The notes under the pieces are model-generated. The model was not told the origin of the DNA and did not search any database. It was given only the letters and a program-made list of their open reading frames with translations. The translations under genes were made by a program, and so were the position numbers. A stretch of 64,000 nucleotides of DNA from Polymyxa betae (Eukaryota; Endomyxa; Phytomyxea; Plasmodiophorida; Plasmodiophoridae). Where the stretch lies: positions 62,001 through 126,000 of the forward strand of contig RBZT01000751.1 of the NCBI GenBank assembly GCA_003693705.1, read 5' to 3'. Positions 53,742 to 62,297 of this stretch are shown here, piece after piece. Within the stretch, counting starts at the first letter, position 1. Every line of letters starts with the position of its first letter.

Positions 53742-55181
53742 ATGATCGCTGGCGCTAATAGTCCTTCGAACTCGAATTCGGAGGACTTTAGTGCCAAGGC
53801 CAAAGAGAGCTTCAACAAATGGTTTCATGAGACTCCGGCTATCACCAGGTCAATTATGTTTGTGGCCTTAGCTGGTATGCAATGCACCTGTTTGTTGGAC
53901 TCTTGCGAACCGAAGTTGTGTCAGGAGTGATTCTGGGTCTTTTCGGCCTGGAGGAATTTCTGGGAGATAATTCAGCGTTGAACACTGTGTTTCGGGTTCA
54001 AAGTAAACCATGCTGTTGCTGTCAAAATTCTCAGTCATCTCAGTACTGCATAGTTTGGCGCCCATTCACGGCTGGATTTATTGGTAGCAGTATAATCAGT
54101 GATGTATTTTCCATCTTCGCTATTTATCAGGTCAGAGATGTTCAGGTTTATGCGAGGCCAATGATATATTTCTGTAGGTCTGCAATATCTTAGAACTCAA
54201 GAAAGGGTCGACCTTTCTTCTGTTGACAGCCGTTGGAAGCACTGTATTTATTCAGTTTGTAACGGTCGTCTTGCTAACCTTGGTCGGGATCGCCCTGTTC
54301 CCAACATTACTATTCATTAGCGGGGGCGGGTTTTGGCCGTTGGCCTTCGTGCTTATATCGTTGGAAAGCAAAACCAGCACAAGTCAATCTAGACAGTAAC
54401 TAATTCTTCACTTCGCATTTCGTATTTTTAGTAATTGTTCACTTCACAGATTAATGTGTCTTCCTATTGAGGTTCCCACAAAATATTACCCTGCGATATT
54501 AGCCGTTAGAACATTCTTTTGGGCATGGCATATTTGCTTACTACTCGAGTCAGGCTTTATTCTTCTTACTATCTGGTCTCAGAGCTGTAGATATATTAGT
54601 CGGGCTTGGTTTAGGATACCTTTGTAAGATCCAGTAATGACATGCTTGCTGAATTAAATTAGCTGAAATCCAGCTTAGTAGGAGCGTTTACACAACTGCA
54701 GTTCAGTACAGGGCTTTGCCAACTTGTGGAATCCAAATCCTCAATGAAATCTATTACTGACCTTTCTGGATACATCGCCGTCGATCGCATCGGATTCTTG
54801 GTACAACCTGGTGAAAAGATGCAAGAAATGTTCGTTTTGTCGGCTTATTCTTTTCTCGTTGAATAATATTTCCAATTAGGAGACATATTGGTTCAGTGCT
54901 TAATGCTCCTTCACAGTCCAAACCAGCTCGTTTCAAGCCATTCTCCGGTGTTGGCCATAAGCTCGGCTCGGCATCAGATCCTGGTCAGAGAGAAGGAGAA
55001 GACATTCGAACACTTCGCGGCCACCCGCTGGTAGACAGGTACGCGATGCCAAGGTACCATTGTTTCTGAGTGAATTCCAAGAAGTTTACTATGTTCTTCT
55101 AGTGCAATTGAGGTGCCGATGAACGTCAGCAACGATCGCAATACCTCTGATGATAAACAGCTTGACCATTACCTTGTGTAG
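53742..55181 (+). CDS. DERL: Derlin/Dfm1-like ERAD membrane protein with SHP box
   Basis: Exons 53742-53874, 53925-53995, 54044-54130, 54178-54395, 54450-54504 and 54554-54623 join in phase; the last two exons (54880-55038, 55103-55181) are clear, but one or more joints between 54624 and 54879 are unresolved. Derlin features: FNKWFHETPAITRSIMFV, the WR motif in YCIVWRPFTAGFIG, FAIYQVCNILELKKGSTF, and LFFLLSGLRAVDILVGLGLGYL. Derlins are rhomboid pseudoproteases that move misfolded proteins out of the ER. The C-terminal tail has FSGVGHKLG, an SHP box (FxGxGxxL) that binds p97/Cdc48, as in Dfm1 and Derlin-1. Confidence 0.78.
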
Positions 55182-55267
55182 TGTAAACCTTCATTGTTAT
55201 TCTATCGGGAATTATTAAACTGCTTCAATTATACAACAGATAGAATATTCTTGTATTCGTGGCAGCC

Positions 55268-57808
55268 ATGTTTCGTGATTTGTTGCATAATGAGATGCCG
55301 ATCCTATGCGCTGCGGAGTTTCATCATAAGAGTGACCAGAAGCTCGGTCGCTTGATCACGTCTGCGTCCTCGTCCTAGACGTTCGGTTCTTCAGCCATGG
55401 TAGCACTGTGGCTCTGGCCGATGCCCTTACTGACTCGTATCAGATTCATCCGGATCGCTTAAAGATGATGGGTCGCCCTGACCAACCCGCGGTTCCATCA
55501 CAACTGTCGCGAGAAGGCGGCGAGCCTGCTCCTTTGCAACAGCTGCAATCCTTTCCAGATCCTAAATCTCAAGTAGTCTTTTGTAAACCCTTTAAGGTTT
55601 TATTTTACTAACGCTGCGATAGGCCGGTTTTGGATTCCCAGGGGCAATTCAGCAATTTCCTGCAGGAGGCGTCCCGTATGGTTATGGCATGCCTGCACCA
55701 TACGGTAGCATGCAGCCGGTGCCGTATGTCGACCAAAATGTTATGGCCCAACCCCAGTACCCACCACCTGTCCTCCAGCAACCGCATCAGAATTTCAATG
55801 CACCATGGGCCGGGTCGCAGGGCAATCAGCCTGCTCCAGCTGCAGACCAGCAATCGCAGCCATCGGATCCCAAAGCACCCAAGGTAGTTCCTCATACTGT
55901 GCTCTAGCTCAAATTGGACAAATTGTGATAGATAATCGGTGATTGGCAGCAGTTCGAAACTCCCGAAGGCAAGCCCTATTATTATAACGCGAAGACCCAG
56001 GTAATCTTTTAAGATAAGATGAAGATTTATGCTTTAAGTAATTTTTGCAGGAGACTACTTGGAACGTCCCTCCAGAATTCGCCAATGCGGCAAAAGAGTC
56101 CCAGCGAGACTCTGAATGGCAAACTTTCCACACTCCGGAAGGCAAGCCGTATTATTATAACGCACGTCTGAATCAAACAGTTTGGGAAAAACCGGTCCAA
56201 GAGAAAGAACCTGAATTGAAAGAGGAGGAGGAAAAGGTCCCGGAGATCGAACCAAAGAAGGAGGAAAATGTGGTTATCGATCCTCTTCTCTTAAAGCCTT
56301 ATCAGCCATGGGCTACGAAAGAATATGCCACTCGTGAGGATGCCGTTGCTGCTTTTCAATCGTTATTGTCTTCTTCGGGGGTACCCTCCACTGCTACTTG
56401 GGAACAGGCATTACCGAAAATCGTTCACGACAAACGCTATCGTGCGCTGACTAAGCTGAACGAACGTAAGGAGGCGTTCAAGGAATGGTGCCTTAAACAT
56501 GCCGAGTTTGAACGCGCTGAGGCAAAACGTCTTGCGTCTGAAAAGCGAACGAATTTCGAAACGATGCTTTCTGAATTTAAAGATCGCTTCCATTCTCGCG
56601 TCCGATATGTCGAGGTAGAACCTCTGATACGCTTAGATCCACGGTGAGTTTTTCATTGTTCTCGAGATACGACTTTTGAGTCCATCGACAGATATTTAGC
56701 TATGGAGGCTCGTGACCGTGAAGATGTGTTCTATTCGTACGTTGATCAATTGGTTGAACAAGAGCGAAAGGCGAAAATCGCCCAGCGAAAAGAACGTGAA
56801 GAAGCATTTCGCAATTACTTGAGCTCTTGTGGAAGGCTCACGGCCAAGACTCAATGGAGGACCCTTTTAGACTCGATTCGTGATGAGGAATCGTACAAAG
56901 CGTTGGATCCTGCTGATGCTTTAAAAGTGTTTGAACAAATTATGGTGGAAATCAAACGCGACGAAGACAAACGTCTGCTTGCTGAACGTGAAGCTGCTCG
57001 CGAAGCAGAGCGGCAAAGAAGAGCCGATTTCCGCAGTCTTCTTCTGGAACAGATGAACGCTGGAAAATTACATCTGAGGACACGTTGGCGAACGTTCTGT
57101 GAAATCATTCGTGACGATCCTCGGTTTATTGCACTTTCTGAAGATTCCAAGCACAATGGACAGACTCTGTTTGACGATTTCTGCGACGAGCTGGAAGACC
57201 GTGTTCTGACCAGTCGGAAGAAGTTGAAAGAGTCCATGGTCGCTTGTGGTATCGAATTGATTCGCGATACCGACACTGTACAAGGCCTATCGAAGCAGCT
57301 GGAAGGAGCTGAAGCATTGCAAGGGGTCCCTGATATTCATGTTCAGGTGTTGCTCAATGAGTATATCGACCATGCTCAGAGCAAAGCTGCACACGCTGCT
57401 CGACGGCTCGAGAAATATTCGGGTCTTTTCTCGAAGCTACTATTGAAGAAGGTCCGCAAACCAATGACCTGGGAAGCGGCTGTGCCTTTGCTGGAATCGC
57501 ACTCGGCTTATAAGAAGCTGGAAGAGAGTGTTCGTGACGAAATGTTCAAGAAGCATGTGAGCTCGCTGAAAGAAAACGGCGCCATCGAAGAGGATAATAT
57601 TGACGATACTGATGGCGAGATCGAAGAAGAGCCACCCAAGAAGAAACGAAGTCCATCATTTGATTTTCGTCGTAAAAGATCGCGGTCGCCTCGGCGCCGT
57701 CGGTCGCATTCGCCTCGGGCGAGTCCTGGACGACGAAAACGCTCGCGGTCTGTTTCGACTGGGCGAAGGCGGCCACGGGATCGCTCCCCGCGCCGCCGTC
57801 GGCGTTAA
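55268..57808 (+). CDS. PRPF40: Pre-mRNA splicing factor Prp40 (PRPF40/FBP11)
   Basis: Six exons (55268-55359, 55395-55572, 55623-55883, 55950-56000, 56051-56643, 56692-57808) give 763 residues. Two WW domains: the first is assembled from QFETPEGKPYYYNAKTQ + ETTWNVP, the second is WQTFHTPEGKPYYYNARLNQTVWEKP (read in two pieces). Several FF domains follow (AFQSLLSSSGVPSTATWEQA, FRNYLSSCGRLTAKTQWRTL, FRSLLLEQMNAGKLHLRTRW). The C-terminus is an RS-rich tail. Prp40 is a U1 snRNP protein that bridges 5' and 3' splice sites. The N-terminus (exon 1, MFRDLLHNEMPILCAAEF) is an unusual extension and depends on a 35-base intron; it is the least certain part. Confidence 0.9.
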
Positions 57809-58550
57809 TCTTCTATCGACGTCCTGTAGTATCTTTATGGACATAATAAACACAGTATAATAATTCCATTCTATTCACTTTAGTATTCGTAATCGGAATA
57901 CCAATAACAATCCCTTCTTTGTTCACCACGACCATAAACTTTACCTTTGCCTTATTAGATTAGAATTTGTTCTCAGCATAAGATTGTGTCGTCATAAACG
58001 GCTGATACTAACCAGCGTCGTCGTGAATGCTGTCAACGATTGAACAAATACTGTGCCAGGGAATCAATCTGTCTACCATTATGTGAAACGGTGAGGAGAA
58101 TCCTCAACACAGAGACCAAAAGTGCAAGACTGAGAAAGAGCATCACCGAGTTATGATTGTCTGAGCATTTGATCAGAACTCAAGTCACCCTGTGTTTAGT
58201 GGCGTCGTCTGAATGACGTCCGTAACGCTGGCTTTTAAGTTTATCAGCCACCGCTTCACCGAGTCACTTCTGATAGGATACAAACGACAAACACTCGAAA
58301 TTATTGTTAGGCAAGTCGATTCCTAGATCATCATTATAGGAGTTCTCCATTTGTATTCTGAGTTCCAAGCATACATTCGGAATTGTGGCAATAAACGCCA
58401 TTGCTCAACGTGCTCGCTTATACGAGCTATCGATTATTCTCTCGAAACCAACATGCAGCAAACGTTCGGGGTCGAATACGAAATGTTTTTGCAGAAGCAA
58501 GATCGTCGATGTGCTGCCTGCCCTGATCGGCAATCCGGCCGCTACGTTCT

Positions 58551-58575
58551 GGATTGGATTGGATTGGATTGGATT
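58551..58575. repeat. GGATT pentanucleotide microsatellite
   Basis: Five perfect tandem copies of GGATT, followed by ATT. Likely polymorphic. No gene overlaps it. Confidence 0.9.
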
Positions 58576-59187
58576 ATTCTAGTTCGTTGATTTTGGTCAA
58601 CAGGCGGCGCTGTATCCAAAACGCAAGGCTGATAGTACTCAGGCGTCTGGCCGCTACGTTCTGCCTTTGCTATCTAATTCCAAGAGCCGAATTGTCAGCA
58701 AAGTGATAAAGCCTGATTTAGCACAACAAAAGAGAAGCACTTTGCTGGTTTTATTGCGTTAAGTTTGCCTGTTCGAACCCTGGAGTTTGACGAACACTTT
58801 CGTAGATAACAACCACAGCTCGATGAAAACCATTTGCATTCGCGAATTATCTGCTCGAGATTACAGCATCTAGAAAACGCATTCTCCCTGAAATCCTTGA
58901 TAATGAAGCGACAGTGCCAGCCATGGTGGTTCTTGAAAAACTTTTGAAAAGATCTCGCTCTGAGATAGCTTTGATTCCACTGAAGTTTGTATTGTTGAAT
59001 TTGTTGGCGTTATCTGTTTCCATCAGAAAATTCAGCTATCAATTTTCTTGTCATCAATGTCGAAACTGAAAACATCGAACGAGATTGTCTGGAACTAATG
59101 ATGGTTAACAGCAGCAATCGGCCTATACCTGCTGAGCTGTCTGAGGAAGCTGTTAAACACATGGATCCACACTTTATAAAAATGTTT

Positions 59188-59203
59188 TCAGTGACCAGAC
59201 CTC
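59188..59203. repeat. Copy A of the TCAGTGACC box
   Basis: TCAGTGACCAGACCTC here is identical to the core of the copy at 60005-60021, but no TATA element lies beside it. Confidence 0.6.
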
Positions 59204-59462
59204 GATGCATCACCATGATAGGGTTTGTTTCCTGCCAAATTCCGCTGTTAGCTGGTGTATTGGTCCAATCTCTAGTTACATGAATGATGAGTCGACTGAC
59301 AAGTGGAATGTTCTCGACAAGAAGGCAGATAGATGCTATCGTTTGCAGAACGATATCGAGATGGATGGCCCAGGAAGGCATAAAGCTCTACATGCTATCA
59401 CATTTCTACGTCGCAAATGGAACTCTGATTTGTTTTAGGTAGAACAAGACATTGCGATCAGT

Positions 59463-59846
59463 TTAATCAGAACAATGTATTAAGTAATGCAAGTAAAAAA
59501 AATTGCAGTTTTTACATGCTACCCACGTTTGACCAAGCTCGTTGGTATACCAGTGAACAAGTTCAAGTTTTTCACAGTAGCCATGGAGTCGGATGAATTC
59601 CGCTTTATTCATTGTCGTTTTAGTTCCATCAGTTTCAATGTAAGTGAAGTAGTTATCATCATCGGGTGGCTGTTGTCCACTTGATCCGCCGCTAGAAGGA
59701 TTCACCATTGCTGGGTCTTGATGAGCGCCAGGGTCACATCCTTGAACATTGGATGGCAGCGATGAATGCATCTGACTGTACGATGGCAGAACGAGTACAG
59801 CAGACAGAAGCATGAGATTGAGATGGATCATAGTCGAGAATTCCAT
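59463..59846 (-). CDS. Small secreted Cys-containing protein, SNVQG family member 1
   Basis: A single exon of 127 codons. A signal peptide is clear (MIHLNLMLLSAVLVLPSYSQ; starts at 59846 or 59831). Right after it comes SSLPSNVQGCDPGAHQDPA, closely matching the other two family members in this window. A Gly/Ser/Pro/Asp linker follows, then a small C-terminal part with Cys and Trp (YCEKLELVHW ... TWVACKNC). A TATAAATA element reads in its direction 176 bases upstream of the start. The function is unknown; the conserved N-terminal motif after a signal peptide recalls a processing or targeting pro-region. Confidence 0.7.
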   Translation of the reverse strand: MEFSTMIHLNLMLLSAVLVLPSYSQMHSSLPSNVQGCDPGAHQDPAMVNPSSGGSSGQQPPDDDNYFTYIETDGTKTTMNKAEFIRLHGYCEKLELVHWYTNELGQTWVACKNCNFFYLHYLIHCSD

Positions 59847-60004
59847 GTAACAATCAATGTTGAGATTGTCGTGAGAATATCAGAATGAATTCTGTCCCAT
59901 GCAGATTGGTACATCAGATTACATCCAGAATATTCTCACATCTGTCGGACTATAAATGCCATTCAGTGGGTAATCACATCAATCCACTTGTTAATGGAGA
60001 TCTG

Positions 60005-60029
60005 CTCAGTGACCAGACCTCTATTTATA
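60005..60029 (-). promoter_or_regulatory. Promoter-like module B (TATAAATA + GGTCACTGA)
   Basis: On the minus strand TATAAATA (60029-60022) is followed by GAGGTCTGGTCACTGAG (60021-60005). The module is repeated at 60119-60143. It lies upstream of the secreted-protein gene that starts at 59846. Confidence 0.5.
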
Positions 60030-60118
60030 GCGATATTGTACGTCGGGCGTGTCTCACGCAATTCTGAGCTCGGCATTCGGCACTCCACCAGTGGAAGGTC
60101 GCTCACAGGAAGAACGTT

Positions 60119-60143
60119 CTCAGTGACCGAGCTGCTATTTATA
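60119..60143 (-). promoter_or_regulatory. Promoter-like module C (TATAAATA + GGTCACTGAG)
   Basis: This is the second copy, 114 bases from module B. TATAAATA (60143-60136) and GGTCACTGAG (60128-60119) are kept, and the flank GTCGGGC is also shared, so about 45 bases were duplicated. Confidence 0.5.
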
Positions 60144-60288
60144 ACGATGTTGTGAGTCGGGCTATATGAGACATGCTCTAATACAATGGGGTGGAAGATG
60201 CGCCGCGGCATTGTCATGGAACTGAGCACAACGTGTCATTCTGAAATCGTATCAACATTGTTAACATTGTTGTATCAAGTCTCAAAGC

Positions 60289-60537
60289 ATGGCCCGTCTT
60301 ACTCTCTTTCTACTTCTCGCTGCCGTAATCGCTCTATCATCATGCTGTCGGGCGACCTCATCGCTTCAATCCAATGTTCAAGGCTATCAGGAAGGCGCAG
60401 CAACGATGCAATCTGAAGATGGAGAGGGTGACTGCCCGAATGGTGGTAGCCACACCTGGCATTACGATTCCGACGATCATATCAACTACCGTACTTGCAT
60501 AAGCTGCGGAAAAGCTGACGATGTGTTTTACGTTTAA
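60289..60537 (+). CDS. Small secreted Cys-containing protein, SNVQG family member 2
   Basis: A single exon of 82 codons. The signal peptide is MARLTLFLLLAAVIALSSCC (cleavage near RATS). It is followed by SSLQSNVQGYQEGAATMQSE, matching the family motif, then an acidic Gly-rich stretch and a compact C-terminus DCPNGGSHTWHYDSDDHINY with YRTCISCGK. Cys spacing C-x20-C-x2-C in the mature part resembles member 1 (C-x20-C-x2-C). It is divergently arranged with member 1, 440 bases between starts, with the repeated promoter-like modules in between. Function unknown. Confidence 0.7.
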   Translation: MARLTLFLLLAAVIALSSCCRATSSLQSNVQGYQEGAATMQSEDGEGDCPNGGSHTWHYDSDDHINYRTCISCGKADDVFYV

Positions 60538-61633
60538 CTGAGTTCAGAATAAACGTCACGTTTTTGTTCCAAAAGAAAGTATCACTTCCTATCAAATGTA
60601 GTAATAACTCTTAAATCTTGTACAGTACCTTGATAGTGAGACGAGTCAGTGCTGATCCTGTCGAGAGTCCATCTATCCACCTTATCTCTCGGATCACTTC
60701 TTTCCGTTTGTAATAATATGACAGTCGGTTGCACGAATTGAGCAATGGCTATATTTCGTATCATCAGATTTCGTTGATGTAATTACAGATTGAAAAGGCT
60801 GGGAATTACGCTTCTGTTGGGAAACATCATCAGTGTGAATAGTGGCACAAAATCTTCAGAAGGTGAATGGGATGGATATCGACTATCAACAGTTGAGGTC
60901 GTCATCGAGTGAGTTTCGCTGGATGACGAATTCCATCACCAGGTAAACTAGTGACAACCGAACTTTCATCTATCATATCAACCGCAACAATGTAATTCTC
61001 TCCAGCTGGTAATAAAGTGTGATTTTTAGTTTGGACGCATTTACCAGAAAACAAACGGGCACCTTCATTAGACCGAACAATTGAAATTTTGCTATTTCTT
61101 GGGAGTATTCTTTCTAATATTACAAACACTGGAGAGATGTAAGCAATTATAGATTAGTAATTACAATTGGAGGATTCCCTCCATGCTGCAATAACGGGCT
61201 GCTGGTTTTTCTGTGATGCCTGTTGCAGCAACGTCTTCTCGTACTCTGGATTCCATGAAACTATTGATTGCGTATGAATATCTGTGTTGCAATACTGCTG
61301 AACTATGAATACCTGGTTGTGGTATAATCAACGTCTAAGAGCAATTATCTCCATATAATGTTTTGTGCTTGGAGAAACAATCTCAATCTTCTCAAGCAAA
61401 CATTTTACAAGTTGATTGTTCATTTGGTGTTTTTCTTTCGTTTTCAGTGTTCTATGCCCCATTCAATATAGGAGTTCAAATTAATCGTTGTAAATCATGC
61501 TTTTCCTCCCAAGAATCTCGGCAAATCTGATCGCACAAACATGAAACATCACATTCACATATTTTAGAATGTACGGACAATTAGGATTCGGAAACCGATG
61601 AATAGTTGAAATATGAAAGCAGAAAGAGAATAT
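60538..61633. other. Gene-poor region
   Basis: About 1.1 kb of AT-rich sequence without a supported gene. A minus ORF at 60902-61129 (SNEGARLFSGKCVQTKNHTL, then GENYIVAVDMIDES) has a weak resemblance to a secreted or adhesion-type domain fragment and could be a remnant. Confidence 0.4.
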
Positions 61634-61705
61634 GCGGACATCATCTAGTTGGCAGGATACCAGCTTGTGGCGCTGATCACCTGAGTTCGACTCTCAGTGT
61701 CCGCA
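61634..61705 (+). tRNA. tRNA-His (GTG)
   Basis: A 72-base cloverleaf: acceptor GCGGACA pairs perfectly with TGTCCGC, discriminator A. The D arm is ATCT...GGAT. The anticodon loop TTGTGGC gives GTG (His), on a CCAGC/GCTGA stem whose outer pair is C-A. The T arm CTGAG-TTCGACT-CTCAG is perfect. No intron and no encoded CCA. It lies in the gene-poor secreted-peptide region; the one mispair should be weighed before calling it fully functional. Confidence 0.85.
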
Positions 61706-61848
61706 ATGTTCTTTTGTCGATCTGATTATCCAGCAAATCCTGCTATCTGGCATTAGTATGACACACCCGCTGTTGAATTACGTCAGGCATCAGCTTTGAC
61801 TTCCCGTGACCGCCAAAAAGTCATCGGGCCAGTCTCTTACTGACGATT

Positions 61849-62080
61849 GTGATCCGTCTCACCCTATTTTCCATCATTCTGTCTGGTGATTCAATCTCTG
61901 CAATCCAATGTTCAAGGAGTTGAGCAAGGCGCTCTTCAAGACAAAGCGACGTCAAATCCTGATGATGATGCCATCTGCCGCTTGTACACATTCGTACTCA
62001 ACGAAGATAGGGTCCATCGTATTGTACACTGTCCTGATGACGGTCACGAAGGTATTTGTCGACCAATATCCAGCCCATGA
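61849..62080 (+). pseudogene. Decayed third SNVQG-family secreted-protein gene
   Basis: The DNA parallels member 2 from its start: GTGATCCGTCTCACCC against ATGGCCCGTCTTACTC, so the ATG is now GTG. The hydrophobic signal (IRLTLFSIILSG) is in one frame and the family motif (QSLQSNVQGVEQGALQDKAT) in the next, so a one-base frame change separates them. The C-terminal part (DDDAICRLYTFVLNEDRVHR, then CPDDGHEGICRP) is open to a TGA. I see no intron that would repair both defects. Confidence 0.65.
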
Positions 62081-62297
62081 TCAGAAATACGTTTCCAATA
62101 ATCCACATTCTTCTCCGCTAAACGAAATCTGCACCTCGTTGTTACGTCGCGACGAGATACAAACAATCTCTTATGAGAAACGGGTTCTGAAATAGTTCAG
62201 TGACTTTGCATCAATCGTAATCAACGATTTGAAGGTTGTATTCAGAGAGAAAGTTCCGCAGGTGCGCAGCCCACATCTTATTGTAATCTGTTCAATC

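Larger units (their letters stand above)
57809..59462. other. Gene-poor region
   Basis: About 1.65 kb without a supported gene. It contains the GGATT microsatellite (58551-58575), a copy of the CAGTGACCAGACCTC box (59188-59203) and short ORFs. A 123-codon minus ORF (59010-59381, starting MPSWAIHLDIVLQTIASICL) has a signal-like start and shares RGLVTEN with another ORF in the repeated boxes; I treat it as doubtful. Confidence 0.4.

Noticed and set aside
58768-58790. TTCGAAC reminiscent of a tRNA T-loop
   Set aside because: The flanking bases do not form a 5-bp stem and no cloverleaf can be drawn.
59963-60229. Minus ORF of 88 codons with internally repeated VTE motifs
   Set aside because: The repeat is the duplicated promoter-like module; no signal peptide or domain. 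Kept only as an alternative reading in the findings.
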